A stretch of DNA of 64,000 bases from Gamsiella multidivaricata. Lineage: Eukaryota; Mortierellomycota; Mortierellomycetes; Mortierellales; Mortierellaceae. The notes below the pieces were generated by a model, which worked only from the letters and a program-made list of their open reading frames with translations, was not told the origin of the DNA and ran no database searches. Positions 11,243-24,069 of this stretch are shown one piece after another. Location of the stretch: contig NW_026251715.1 of the NCBI RefSeq assembly GCF_025024155.1, positions 248,001 through 312,000 of the forward strand. The letters run 5' to 3'. The translations under genes and the position numbers were made by a program. The stretch's first letter is position 1. Every line of letters begins with the position of its first letter.

Positions 11243-12706
11243 ACCAGGCTGTGATATTTTTTGGGTGCACGTGTATGAACGTCTGTAGCGTATGTTTGAG
11301 GCCGGTGCGAAGGTTAGGAGGGCTATCGATCTGATTTTATGCCTGAGCTCTCCTTTTCCGGCAAGGAATCGTGGATAAACGTCTAGGGAGGATAGAGCAA
11401 TGTTCAGAGTTGCTAGGCGCGATAATGGAAGTCGATAAGAAGAAATGGAAGTCGACGAGAAGAAGAGGAAGTCGATGAGAAGAAGAAAAAGCAGACAAAG
11501 GGTGCGGGTGCGAACACATTTGTATGGATCTTCAACAACCACGCCCAATCCGAGTGAGCCAAAGGGACAGATTTTGGCTCTTCCACCTCTCTTCCGCGTG
11601 GTATTCGTGTATTCTTGTTCTCTCTCGCCAGGACGCGCGATCCTTAGCTGTAGTTGCCGATACCTATTTTCGGCTGAGGACTGAATCATCATTCATGCTG
11701 AATCCATACCCTCGGCATGAAGAAACAAAAGTATTCCAGCTTGAACGCGTCCGTTTTTAAACGTACAAAACTCAGATTTCTTCCTCTCATTTAGGGACAA
11801 CAAGTGTTGCACATAATTAATCTGCGTAGTCGCGCATCAAACTGCTCTCTTCAGGGCCCATAGCTAAAAAATTCGTTTGTGGCAGTGCGCAACGCACTGC
11901 CACCCGATTCAATTGGACTTTGTCTCAGATACAGTGCCCCAGAGGACACCGATGACCCAGCATAGTGGGAACCCAGGGATCAGGAGCGTGTCCCAATGAC
12001 CCAGCTCTTTCGTGTCCACGAAGATCCCTTTCCTATCCTTTCTAACCGTTTCCTTGCATACTGATTCTGACATTGAATAATCACGGAGTTGTCTCCTGAC
12101 TGGTGCCCGTTTGCCCGTTTGTATCAAGCTAATAGCTACACTGATACCTTACTGTGGATGCAAGGACATATACCCTGCAGATACACAGATGCAGGCCATT
12201 GGTTCGTCTGGTATGAAACGACTCAGTCTACCAAGGGCTTTGGGAGGGTCGATAACGGGTGCACGTACACAGCATCGATGGACCCTTTTTCCGGAGGCCA
12301 GTAATGGACTACCCTGTGTACGTGTGTTTATGTGCCTGACGTATAACAAGATGTGCCCTGTTGCCGATTGAGTTTTCTGCGAGGCCACTAGACCCGCAAG
12401 ACTGAGTGACACCATCGTCCCTGCAGTCTACCAACCGTCCCTGGACGAGCGTAAAAGTCTGACATCGACTTCATTTCCATCTTTTTCTTCATCACTCCAT
12501 CACATCCTCATCCCTTCTGTCTCCCTACTCTCTTACCCTGACTCTTGTCTACCGTCTCAACGTTTTATTGTCGCTTGTTCATTCAAGGCCCCTTCCTCTT
12601 CTCGTTTAATTTCTGATCAGTCCACGCCGTATCGTACCTGTGCACCTGAGAGCACGCTGATCAGTCTCTACCCCATCCTACACCTCCAACGCTCGTTCCT
12701 CAAGCT
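11243..12706. other. Upstream region between chitinase (-) and phosphorylase kinase subunit (+)
   Basis: 1.46 kb between divergent start codons. It holds a perfect hairpin (11879-11903) and a pyrimidine-rich leader (12470-12700) before the phosphorylase kinase subunit ATG. GAAGTCGA-type repeats lie near 11425-11485. ORFs here show no coding character. Confidence 0.5.
11879..11903. repeat. Perfect 11-bp inverted repeat (hairpin)
   Basis: GTGGCAGTGCG, loop CAA, CGCACTGCCAC: an 11-bp perfect stem with a 3-base loop. It lies about 640 bp upstream of the chitinase ATG and 800 bp upstream of the next gene. Confidence 0.7.
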
Positions 12707-15700
12707 ATGCACCATTCCCAGGCCAACGTCAGGAAGAGACTTGACCACTACTATCGCTGTGTCAATGCCGTCATCCTCAACCGCCAGAACCCTACCACAG
12801 GCCTGATCCCAGCCTCAGTTGCAGTGACGACTCATGGCGACTATCGCGATGCCTGGGTTCGGTAGGGATCATTCTGTCATACAACCATTGCCTCCATCTT
12901 CAATTTCAAGCTGCATCGATCAATTGATGGACTTACTAAACCCGTTTACGTGCTTTGTTCTGCTTTAATTGTTCGATCTATCCCGTAGTGATAACGTGTA
13001 TTCTATCATGGCAGTCTTCGGTCTTGCGCTCGCGTACCGCCGAGTCGATGATGACGAAGGCCGAGCCTGTAAGTTCCTTTTATCCTTTCATCTTTCTTGT
13101 TGTGTCCTTTATCTGGTAGTGAGTAGGATAGGCAGCCTGCTTTGGACATTCTTTCTTTCCGCTGGGGCGAAAAAAAAAAAAAAAAGGATCGAACTCTATG
13201 GGAGCCAGTGGCCAAAGTCGTGACATGTCCCGTCGTCGCCAGCTATTTCCCGCTTATCCCACAGTTCTGATTTCAACATTGGGCAGCTGAAGGAGTTCAA
13301 ACCTTGCCTTGCAGATAAGGAAGCACAAACCAACGAGCGGCTGGTTGGCTATCGCCCTCCTTCAAAGTTTTTTTTTGTCTTGCTTTATTCGCCGTTTGAG
13401 TTGGTGTCCTTGATCCATACGGCCATCATTGCATCACTGCTCAACAAACATCAAACCAAGGTTGCTGGTAAACATCTGTGTGCGTGTGGATGTATGCGTG
13501 CGGGTATGTTTCTTTCCCGAGCAGCACGCGACTCCGGTGGGGTTGCATGGCGGTTGGGGCTATGGCACTCCCAAAAAGAAAAAAAAATTGTACCTGCATA
13601 CGGATTGTCGTACCGCAAATTCGCGCAATAGACAATCCTCGCACGCAGAACACATACCGTGGGGAGGAATCCAAGTCACTGCTGCCCGACCCTTCTCTTC
13701 CCCCCGAATCTTCACATTGCCCTCCTTTGTATCAGGATCTGATGGGGGACCTGGAAGCTGAAGGCTGACTTGATCCATTTGCTGAAAATCGATAGATGAA
13801 CTTGAGCATGCTGTCATCAAGCTGATGCGCGGTCTGTTGTTCAGTATGATGCGACAGTCGCACAAGGTTGAGGAGTTCAAGAAGACGCAGGCACTCAAGG
13901 ATTGCCTTCACGCAAAGTACAACACTGCCACCGGAGACACGGTCGTCGGTGACTCGGAGTGGGGTCACTTGCAGATCGATGCCACCTCCATCTTCCTGCT
14001 GGCATTGGCGCAGATGACTGCCTCAGGAATACTGATCGTCTACACAGCAGACGAGGTCGACTTTGTGCAGAACTTGGTCTTTTACATTGAACGCGCATAC
14101 CGCACCCCTGACTACGGTATCTGGGAAAGAGGCAACAAGATCAACCATGGAGAGCCCGAACTGAACTCGTCCTCGATTGGTATGGCCGTTGCAGCCCTGC
14201 AGGCGATCAACGGTATCAATCTCTTTGGATCTCGAGGCGGACCCAGCTCGGTAAGTCTTTGCCTGCATGCTGCAGTCATCCATGGGGGATTTACAAAGTA
14301 GATAATTACGCTAACGTGCCTCACTTCACGCTGCGAATGAGAATAGGTGATCCATGTCCTGCCCGATGAAATCACACGCAACTATACAACTCTTCACTCC
14401 GCACTGCCAAGAGAGTCCAATTCCAAGGAAATCGATGCTGCCCTGCTCTCTGTTATCGGATTCCCTGCCTTTGCCGTGGGCGATGCTAAGCTGGTAGAGC
14501 GCACCAGGAACGAGATTATTGAAAAGCTCGGTGGCAAATATGGATGCAAGCGCTTCTTACGTGATGGTCATCAGACTGTTCTTGAGAGTAAGTCGGATGG
14601 CAGTCTTTCTACTGGTTGCAGCTGTTTATGTAAAAGTATTTCAGTAGACTGACGCGACTCTTCATTTAGATACAACCCGTCTGCATTATGATGCCCATGA
14701 GCTCAAGATTTTCGAGGGTATCGAGTGCGAGTGGCCCCTGTTCTTCACCTACTTTATTCTGGATGGTCTCTTCAGCGAGAACGAAGAGCAAGTGGAGGAA
14801 TACCGTGCCAAGCTGGAGCCATTGATTATCGATTCGGCAACGCTTGTTGACTTCGGCCAGTTTATCACAGACTCCATTTCGGATAGCGAGGACGGCCGAG
14901 GACTGAAAACACCTACCTCACCTGGAATTGCCACTCCTGGAAGCGACGGGAAGCTGCCTGAGCACATGCCACTTATTCCCGAGTTGTATTACGTTCCTAA
15001 CCACCTCGTCGAGGCCGAAAAGAAGGACAACCATTCCCAGGCTCGTATCGCCAACGATAACCTCCCTCTTGTCTGGGCCAACTCACTCCATACACTCGGC
15101 AGCTTAATCTACGAGAACCTGCTAAGCGTAGCCGAAATCGATCCTCTCGGAAGACGTTTCAACGCCCGCAAGACTCACGCCAATGACACTGTGGTTCAAG
15201 TCGTGCTCCTTGCCGAGGACACCAATCTGCAGAGCATGCTAAACATGTATGGACTCGAGACCCAGACGATGGACCAGGTTCACCCCATCACGGTCAGTCA
15301 TCCTCAGGGACTCAAGGAGGTTTATGGAGCACTCGGAAGGAACGCCAAGCTGGGTCTGTCTGGAAGACCTAAGCGTCCCATCGGATCTCTTGGAACATCT
15401 CGCCTGTATCGCGTCGAGGGTCACCTTTATGCATTCACACCCCACTTCATGGATAACGAGGAGTTCTACCTCACGAGCGACAATGACTACCTGATCTCGA
15501 TCTTTGAGCAGGAATTGGCCTTTGTTCGCCAGTACTGGCATTATCCTGGACGCCCCACGATGACGATCTTGCTGACCCATGCTATGTTGGGCGGATTGTC
15601 GAAATCCCGCAGCTTCGCCTCGCAGACAGCAATTGATGCCCAGCGCTTGACCACCTGGAGAAAGGCTGGGCTGGGCTCGGCTCCACAAAAGGACAACAAA

Positions 15701-18436
15701 CGCAACCTTCTCAACTTCTTCATGACCCTCCGCAGCGGCGTTTGCAACGGTGTCCGCGTTCGTCTAGGACGTTTGAGTGAAATGGTCAACACGTCGTGCA
15801 TCGAATCCTTGGACTTCTTGGTTACTAAGAAAGATATTGACTGGATGGGTATTCTTCGGGGCGCCGCCAACCGTCGCAAGGGCCGCAATGCCAGGAAACT
15901 GGGACTTAACGAGAAGAAGACACAGGCAGCGACACCAGGAGGCAGCCGGACACCTAGCCATCGCTGGTCGATGCACCGACGATCGTCATCCTTCGGTCCT
16001 GGCTTCAATCCCGTATCTTTGACGACACCTGCGGTCAACACCGATTTGGACGGAGATAGCTACTTTGAATCACTTTCGCAGGCTCCGACGCCCTCTGAGT
16101 CCAACTTCCCCGGATCGCCCTTTGGCATGACCCCCGTGCCCACCGCAGCTCAAGAGCCGTACAGCTCCAAGAAGAGCAAGAAAGATGAAGCCAAGGTGTT
16201 CAAGCTAAAGGACCACGAGGAGCCTCGACCGAAGGCCAGGAACGGTGCCACAGGTTCCGGTATCCTGACGCCCGACCTGGCCAACCTCGAAATTTCTGAG
16301 GCACTCGCTAACGGGGCTGCCTTGGAGGAAGATGAGGAATCGGACGGGTCTGCCGACGCCATGGACAACTTGGGCCTCACTCTTGGAGACCCATCTCAAA
16401 TGGATGCGGCTATGAATATGCTGGCCACCTCTGTCAACCTTTACGATCAAATTGGTATGCGCGACTGCCATCCCCTTGTTTATTGTGTTTGGTATTAGAG
16501 AATGTCAACTAACACACACTTTTCTCTGTTTACTTCTACATTCCAGATTTGCTCCAGTACCTTTTGTCATGCCAGGGAATGGAATTTTATGTCAGTAACT
16601 TGGATGCAACGGTGCAATCGATGCTGGAGGAGGTCTACTTCAAGTCCCTGCAGCTCAAACTCTGGTCCATTGTCCGTCAGGCTGCCGGATTGCTCCACAA
16701 GGTTGTCAACTCGCTCACCATCAACATCACCGACTTGGTTATTCGTCAGAAGCAGATCACCATCGGATCCGGACCCACTGAGCACAAGATTACGACGCCC
16801 TTGGGTCCTGACGTGCTCAGTCGCATGATCTACGACGGCAACTTTGACGACGTTCGAGAGGGTCCTGTTGTTCAGGAGGTCCTGATCTACCTGGGATCCC
16901 TCATCAGAGCCGACCCCACCATGTTCGAGGGTATCATGCGTCTTCGCACACACTTCCTGATTATTGCTCTACGCGAGGAGATTTCGCGTCTCAACAGTTG
17001 CGATGAGACGGATGCTGTCGAGCACTTGATGCAGATGTCGCCTTTCGAGCTCAAGTCGCTGTTAGGAACGGTGTTGTCTGGCCCCACTCTCAGTGCGAAC
17101 GCCGCCAATACGCTTCTTCGCAACCAGTCTCCTGGTCGTCGTCAAGCCGGCAACGTCTCTTTGACGGGTGAGGCTACCAGCAGCAACGCGCCCCCGAGTA
17201 TTGCTTCATCTGGTTCCTCATTGTCCATGGGCGCTGTTCCCATCCCTAATATGACCAAGGGCTCAACCACATTCACAATCAAGGTCCAGTCGGGTGGATA
17301 CCACTCGGGCAATTTCTCAAAGATTCTTATCAACGACAGCACGATGTCTGTGTCGTCGCGTGGAATCAACATAGTGGTAATCGACCCTGCGCAGGGCGTG
17401 CTCATCGAGTCGGTCGCGTTTGACACCCATATCTCTGAGGACGAGAGCGACGACTTGGCACGTCTGGTGGACTGGCTTCATTCTGGCATGATTGTCGTGT
17501 GCGCGAGCAAGGACGACTGTTTTGAGCACCTGACCGCGGCTGCTCGACTTGCGCTGAAGCAACTCGGAAGCGGACATGTCAACGAGATCAAGTATCGTGA
17601 TTCATGGTGCATGATTGGCGAGAAGGGTAAGTTGATTAAGCGTACCTGCGTTTTTATTTAGAACGCTGGTGGTACAGAGCACTGCCTAGTTCAAAATCAA
17701 AAAATCTGAAAAATCGCAAATGAAAAATCACGCAATAGGAATTGACGCTGGCACGGCATCTGAAGCCCACAAGTCATTTATGGATGGACCCACCGATGTT
17801 TTGGAAAAGACATTCGACCTGGCCCTCTACAAGGCCAAGGCAGCCGATAGTCAAGAAGCCTTTCCGTCACCATCGGCCATTGCAGCATTTGTGCCAAACT
17901 CCTCGGGTCGTTGGCTGCGGCGCCGCAAGAACGACGGTGCGCTAAACCGCGTCCCCAATAAATTTTACCCGCGTGTCTGGCGAATTCTCTCCCACGCTGC
18001 TGGCATTCGTATTGGGGCACACTTCATGCCACGCGATCCTATCGTTTCCGAAAAGACGCCTGAGGAGTTCAACTTTGCATTGGCAGTCGAGAACTTTTTG
18101 GGCGTGATCCTGGATCCGGCCGAGCGACAGATCGCCATAGAGACACTAATGGTGGTTGCCAAGATCGAGGACCGTAACCCGGGTATGGAGGTGCAGCCTG
18201 AAGTGATCGATCTGCCCGTGATCATGAAGGAGGCCATGGATAACTTCTGGTCAAAGTGGGTCGTGAATGGATCGGATGTTGCGGTGACTGGCCTTGGAGA
18301 TGTCAGCTTTGAGCACCACGAGCATCTCGCCCGTAGGATGTTCTACGATCTGCCTCAGGAGGGCAAGGAGGGTACGTTCGCGTATCTAGCACGTGCCGTG
18401 TTGAAGCTTTTGCCTTATTCCATCGACTTTGAGTGA
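12707..18436 (+). CDS. Phosphorylase b kinase regulatory subunit alpha/beta-like protein
   Basis: Seven exons: 12707-12861, 12989-13068, 13796-14250, 14347-14587, 14670-16454, 16547-17626 and 17739-18436, giving 1497 residues, longer than the animal subunits (about 1100-1240). The N-terminal third is the glucoamylase-like (GH15-like) domain: [55 protein letters not shown] and [16 protein letters not shown]. The C-terminal third matches the family's helical region: [31 protein letters not shown] and [15 protein letters not shown]. The extra length is mainly a disordered S/T/P-rich insert (about residues 680-880). In animals these subunits restrain a calmodulin-containing kinase that activates glycogen phosphorylase. 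No catalytic gamma subunit gene is in the window. Intron 2 is 727 bp, the longest certain intron here. AATAAA follows at 18456-18461. Confidence 0.9.
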
Positions 18437-20013
18437 ACTCGTTTGTTAGATTAGCAATAAAGTAGAAGAAAAAGAAGACAGGATGTACGATACCACAATA
18501 CAGCTATAGCTATCGCTACAATGCAAATTTCTGCGGCTTATTTGCCACCAAAATGCCAATGACTCCATCCTTGTTTACCGCTGCAGCATCCTGCATCCTT
18601 ACCAAGGTCGAGGATGCAAATGTCTTAGCCTTCGTTTTTTAGCCCATGCGGGAGCGAGCGCACTGCCGTAAATCTCACTGCGCCCTCGTTGCTTTTACTT
18701 CAAAATGGCCATCCTTTAATTTTAGAATTACGGAGGTTGTTCTACATGGGGCATCATCTTCTCGTCCCTCTCTATCTCTCCCGACTGCCACGTCGTTATC
18801 AACTGTGCAAGATCGCAAAGTCCTGCAGCGCGACTCCAATGACAGTGACAATGTGGCGAACGAAAATTGGAATTTTGGGAGACGTGGCAAATACAGTCGT
18901 CACTGCATAATACCCCTTGCCGCAAACGACGTGACAATGCTTCGCCATTTTTTTTTTCTTTTCTCCCTGCTGCCACATTGATCTTTATTCAAATAGATAC
19001 AGCGACTCTCCGCGGAAGGTAGAAGAGCCGAAAGGGCAGGTCAACTGGTGTCGAATGGGCTGTCTACTGAGTAGTGGGGCAAAGGACGCTTCCCCGGCCC
19101 ATTTGCCTTCCACATAGCCCTACCTTTGATGGAAGGAGAAACTAGCTATTTCTTAGACGAGTTATCCTTCTATATGGAATGTAGATGATGGACACTGCAT
19201 GAGCAGGCTGAGAGCAGGCTGAGGACCGACTTTTTTTTTGTTTTATTTTTTATGTCGCTCAGGACAATGTCAGTGCATGAGTGCATGTTTACATTCTGCA
19301 GATCCGTTGCTCTTTACCGCGCGTTCAATCAAAAAGTTGTTCTTAAAGTACTGCGATGGTGGCGAATTCCTGCCATGGGATATCAAGGGAAAAAATCAAG
19401 CATCCTTTGGGGAAAATTTAGTTGAAGAATCCTCGCCTGACAGTTGCCGCCAGTTTTTTAGGTTGTCCTTTGATTAGACGACCTTTCGTGGACTAATGCA
19501 GCGAAGAAGAGCCTCGCATGTCTTGAGTGCATGTCGGATTGTGTTTTGCAGCACAGCAGCTTTTTTTTTTTACTGGCTCTCTATTTTCTGTAACGGCGTG
19601 TAGTCTTTTGTGGCCGGTAGGTTCCCACACGGGACCGGCACCCGCCTTTTATTTTATTTTAAGCATATCGCAAGTGGAACAACCGTGAGCCCGCATGAGT
19701 GCAATCGGACTTTGGCCGGACTAGTCGGTTGACGATCTGGTGCGGTCGAGAATTACCATAAAAGGAAATACGTCAAATACCCAAAGGGCTCCGCCCAGAG
19801 ACCCGGGGAGAGATCGATTGACCAGCCATCCTCGTATAAAACGATCCAATTCCCCCCTCCTTTTGACCTGCATCAAACCAAAAAAAAAATTCCGAGGCAC
19901 AAACAGCAGCGAATATAAAAACGCGTCTCTCGCTTCTTCTCCTTTCCTCACCTACCCCAACAACCCCGCACACTGCAAACTGCACCCTCAAAAAGAAACA
20001 AAAGCAAAAGAAA
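18437..20013. other. 1.6-kb spacer before the C2H2 factor gene
   Basis: Holds the 3' flank of the phosphorylase kinase subunit gene and the promoter of the zinc-finger gene. TATAAAA motifs lie at 19835-19841 and 19914-19920. A short repeat GAGCAGGCTGA occurs twice near 19200. Nothing else is recognisable. Confidence 0.5.
19835..19841 (+). promoter_or_regulatory. Candidate TATA box of the C2H2 factor gene
   Basis: TATAAAA 173 bp before the ATG at 20014, followed by a purine-poor leader rich in CA and CCC. A second TATAAAA at 19914-19920 is an alternative. Confidence 0.35.
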
Positions 20014-21234
20014 ATGCACTCTACAAACGCATACCCTTCAGAAGGCCAGCAAGGCATCCAGTCGTCTCTGAAACGCGAAACCACCGACGACCTGAGCAAG
20101 ATGTACACAACCCTCTACGATGCTGAGGATCAATTGCAGCAGCAGGAATACGCCCTTTACCAGCAGCAGCGCCAGGAGGTCCAGGCATCAGCCAATGCGC
20201 TCCCGGATGTGCTGCTGAACGCGCCCTCCTCGCCCTGGAACGAACACTACCAGCCAGCTTCGCCCACCTCGTCATGCTACTCAGGCTCCTCCTCTTCTTC
20301 GGACTCAGCCCATTCAAGCCCCGCAGTGGATCTCCTCAAGACAATAGATCAGGAAGAGGCTGACGAGTTGGCTGGCCTCTTCAACATCACGATCGAGGAT
20401 CTTCTTTCAGGGAACCCACTCTCGTTCAACTACCTCGACGCAGATGTCTCTGATTCCATTTCGAACTTCTCATTGTTTGCGCCCCAGCAACCGCAGCCGA
20501 TGACCGTGGCGGCGCTGCACTTTGACAGCATGGACCAACAGCAGCAGCAGATGCAGATGCAATATCAACAGCAATTGCTCCAGCACAATCAGCAGCAACA
20601 GCAACACTACCAAAACTTGCACAGCCAACAGCAGCAGCAACAACAACAGCACCATCACGCGGGACCTCACCGCTCAAGGTCCCTCTCGCCCGTTATCTCC
20701 AGCGCACCTTATCCTGCGACGCAGCAGTCTTCTCATTCTCCCTTCCTCCCTCACTCTCCCGAACAACGTTATTCAGAAATGACGCCCCCATCTCCCGCAG
20801 CCACGTATGCACCATCGCCATCGCCATGCCCACCCTCACCCGCAGCACCCTCGACACCTTGCATGTCCCCAATCTCACCGATTCCCACTACTGCGGCGAT
20901 CACGACGCTCTCCAACGCCGAGGGCATGACGATGATCAAGAATGAGGATGGCTCCATTATGGTGTATAACCCCCAGACGGAATCGATGACCTTCCGATGC
21001 GAACTCTGCCCTAGCGAATCCTTTGGACGGATCCATGACCTGAAGCGGCATCAGACATCAAAACATCAGGCGATGACCTGGCCATGCGAGTTCTGCAACC
21101 GGCCGTTTGCAAGACGCGATGCGCTGTTGAGACACTATACTGTCAAGTCTGCAAGAGAGGATGGTGTCCATCCCGCGAGTCATGAGACCGAAAAGTTGTT
21201 GGCAGCTCGTTCGCGAGCAAAGCTGATCTGCTAG
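20014..21234 (+). CDS. C2H2 zinc-finger transcription factor with poly-Q region
   Basis: A single exon encodes 406 residues. Residues about 1-310 are low-complexity: S/P-rich blocks and long Q/H-rich tracts (residues about 170-220), typical of fungal activation domains. Two adjacent C2H2 fingers start near residue 327: CELCPSESFGRIHDLKRH with a following H, then CEFCNRPFARRDALLRH. In the second finger the last His is displaced (HYTVKSAREDGVH), a spacing seen in some fungal factors. The spacer TSKHQAMTWPC resembles the usual linker. The protein ends soon after in a basic stretch. It is presumably a nuclear DNA-binding regulator; target genes cannot be inferred. Codon bias is strong in the finger region. 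Two TATA-like boxes lie upstream. Confidence 0.88.
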   Translation: MHSTNAYPSEGQQGIQSSLKRETTDDLSKMYTTLYDAEDQLQQQEYALYQQQRQEVQASANALPDVLLNAPSSPWNEHYQPASPTSSCYSGSSSSSDSAHSSPAVDLLKTIDQEEADELAGLFNITIEDLLSGNPLSFNYLDADVSDSISNFSLFAPQQPQPMTVAALHFDSMDQQQQQMQMQYQQQLLQHNQQQQQHYQNLHSQQQQQQQQHHHAGPHRSRSLSPVISSAPYPATQQSSHSPFLPHSPEQRYSEMTPPSPAATYAPSPSPCPPSPAAPSTPCMSPISPIPTTAAITTLSNAEGMTMIKNEDGSIMVYNPQTESMTFRCELCPSESFGRIHDLKRHQTSKHQAMTWPCEFCNRPFARRDALLRHYTVKSAREDGVHPASHETEKLLAARSRAKLIC

Positions 21235-22389
21235 GGGCGTACAATAGGGTTCTTTTCTTTTCTTTTTTATCATTATTATTCGTTTTACTTTTCCTGCATT
21301 TCAGCTTTTTAACAACAGAAAAAAGAGAAAAAACCTTTCCCCACCCCCCTCCTCTTCCCTTCCACACTTTGTACATAGTCTCGTCGCATACATAGAGTTA
21401 TTTCCATTTTCTTAGGTAGTCAGTCAGATGCTATATTGCACACATCAAAATCATTGACAAAACCAAGAAAGGACCCAGCGCGATTTATTAAACATCGTTA
21501 TAACATATGACACATTCTTCGCAACTTGCTTTTGGGTGATTTGGCTCATTGTCGATCATTCCGGTTGAGGCGCAATACATTTCTGAGCCCGACGTGTGAG
21601 TATCGAGGTGAGGGGCTGAGGGCGGCAGTGCTTCATGACAAGGGATTGCAATTGACTTTCTGGAAATTCCCATTTTTGTCCGCTTCTGTTGTGCCCACAC
21701 AACGACCCGATCGGAATGGTTATTTTGCCACCAAAGACTAGTGATTCGATCTGTGGAACATGAGCTTTCCCGAGGCGGCAAGGAGTCAAAATAGGGACAG
21801 CACAAGGCAATCGACTTGTTTGTGCAAGACAAACACATAAGTAAATAACACAAAGGGTGTTCATCATCGAATGACAACAAAAAAAAAAAAACAAGGCGAA
21901 TGGGCGGATGCGTCCCTGGTAACCGTCATGGTACTTCTCTTGGGGCGTTCATTCCGCGCCGTGTCATTGCGGCGTCTGGTCTAGGCACGATTATGCCCAA
22001 AAGTTGATCTCCCGCCCTGCGCCTTCATCACGATCTATATCTGCCGTGCTTTTGCATCTTTCGTTGTGTTGAGTCCTCGTAGATGGAGACTATCAGACGC
22101 GTTACGTAACAAGTCCCTTCTCGAATTTCTCGAATAATGAATATTTGTCAATTCGAAAAAAAAAAAAAAAAAAAAAACGCGGATCGTTTGCAGACGCATT
22201 GATGTCTTGTCGGTCAATGTGCTTGGCCACAATTGCCTCTCAAATTATTTATGTCCTAGCACAGCATAGCCTCGAATTAATATCGTAAGCCCATCCTTTT
22301 ATTAAATCCTCCTAGCAGAGGAATAAAGATGATGGCGATGTTGTACTATAACGGCAACAATCCAAGAAACCGAAGGAGTTTGGGGTCCC
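21235..22389. other. Convergent 3' flanks of C2H2 factor and SLC35F genes
   Basis: 1.15 kb with T-rich and A-rich runs (for example the A run at about 22157-22177). No supported gene or RNA. Confidence 0.5.
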
Positions 22390-23810
22390 CTAGACCATAT
22401 TAGATTCGTCGTCTTCCTGAAGGATGTTGTTGACATCAAGCTGGCTTTTGTTACCCTGCTCTCGTTGGAGGATCTTCTCGAACTTGGGCTCGGGCGCCGG
22501 ATAGATGTTGTAGACAATGATACCAACAATGATCAGTACGTACGCGATGGGGTACAGGCGGTTGATCTGCATGAGAAGAAAAAAAAAAAGATACATGCGT
22601 TAACGAAGTTTTTGCAAACGATGCAGATCATATACAACAGATCGGCAAAGCGTTTGCTTCGTACCTTGGCACCAAAGAGGAAGAGTCCAAAGATCAGTCC
22701 ATAAAAGTCGCTCGTCAGCAAACTCAAGTTAAAGAAGGTCGCAGACGAGAGCCGGAACAAGATCGGTGAGGCCGAGTACATGATGAACAGCGCAATATCG
22801 AATCCAATGATATATCCGACCACCTGCGGCGTCCACTCCACAGATCGGATCTCGTTCCTCTCCAGAACAGCCAATTGAATGCCATTCAGGATCGTGGCCC
22901 AAAATCCCATCTGACCCACGACCTCGTACATGGGTCTCTGTCGGACCAAGAACTCTTGGTAGACATTCGAGACCCCATAGAGGGTTGCGCCAAGGAGACA
23001 GAAGAGGTCGCCCTTGACATAATCCGATCCTGGAAAGTCCTTGCCAGCCTCCATGTCGGACCAGATCAAGAAACCCATCCCGGCCATGGCCAGAAAGACA
23101 CCAAGGTAGTGGAACCGGATGAAACGCATCTTGAGGAAGAAGACCGAGAGCACGACGACACATGGGATGGTCCAGGCGTCGAGCAGCATGGCGGAAAGTA
23201 GTGATGTATAGTTGTAGGCCTTAACCACAAAGTAATTACCCTCTACATCAACTATCGCAAACAACATGTCTAACGAATTCGTCCCAGGAATACATTTTTA
23301 ATTGAGTAGACAGAGGAGGCGAGGCTCTTTGACGTCCATGGATCAATTGAGAGCGGGATCAAAGAAAAAAGAAAAAGAAAATGAGCACTTACAATAAAAA
23401 GCCCTGCGGCGGATAATCTCAAGCCATCCTCGGAAGCCCTCCTTATAGATCGTAATGGATGTATAAACGATTCCAAGTACAAGGTAGTTCAGAAACGACT
23501 GTGTGGTCGGGATCGAGACCGGGTTGTCGCCCTGCGCCAGCTTGGTCGTGAAGATGGTCGTTGCAGTGATACAGAGCGAAAGCAATTGTCCCAACAACAG
23601 GATGGTCAAAAACTTCTTAGACATAAGATTAGCCATCCTCTCCTTCCAGGTCGGCCTCACAAGCGGCGTGAGGCTATCGACATTCGAGGATACGCTCAGG
23701 GATGGGTCTGAGGACTGTGCATCATCCTGGTAGTTTTGTCGTTGCTGAACAAAGTCCTGTTCCTGCTGCAACTTGGGCGGTAGGACCGAATCGTTGGCGA
23801 TACTAGGCAT
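22390..23810 (-). CDS. SLC35F1/F2-type solute carrier (DUF914, drug/metabolite transporter superfamily)
   Basis: Three exons on the minus strand: 23810-23393, 23269-22665 and 22566-22390, giving 399 residues. A 60-residue polar cytosolic N-terminus precedes about ten hydrophobic segments: FLTILLLGQLLSLCITATTI, FLNYLVLGIVYTSITI, YNYTSLLSAMLLDAWTIPCV and LGVFLAMAGMGFLIWS among them. Family hallmarks are DVEGNYFVVKAYNYTSLLSA and GDLFCLLGATLYGVSNVYQE, close to animal SLC35F1/F2. The C-terminal 35 residues are charged. The family sits in endomembranes or plasma membrane, with substrate unclear (queuosine/queuine uptake has been attributed to SLC35F2 in animals). QNG1 in this window gives that a mild contextual interest, but the genes are 17 kb apart and no link is shown. 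Confidence 0.9.
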
Positions 23811-24069
23811 GATTTTTCTTGTTCTGAGTCTGAAACTGATTCTTAGAATGAACGGAATCGAATGCTGGCACTTGAGGGTGATGCAACAGCGGGTTTCGTC
23901 TTTTAGGTATGGGAGGGGTGAAAAGACGATGAAAGCGGCCCACCGATCATCCCTGGCGGATCCCCCTCCCTCTTATACAGCTCTGCTCCCCTGCCTCCCT
24001 GAACTCAGCTCAGCGAAACATACTAGAAGAAAAACCTTTTATTTTACAAAGTCACACAGGAATGTCTGG

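Noticed and set aside
12149..12415. A minus-strand ORF with a signal-peptide-like start upstream of the phosphorylase kinase gene
   Set aside because: It has no codon bias, no family signal and no splice partners; hydrophobic start alone is not enough.
20426..20677. A/V/L-rich minus-strand ORFs over the C2H2 factor
   Set aside because: They are antisense readings of CAG/CAA glutamine tracts.
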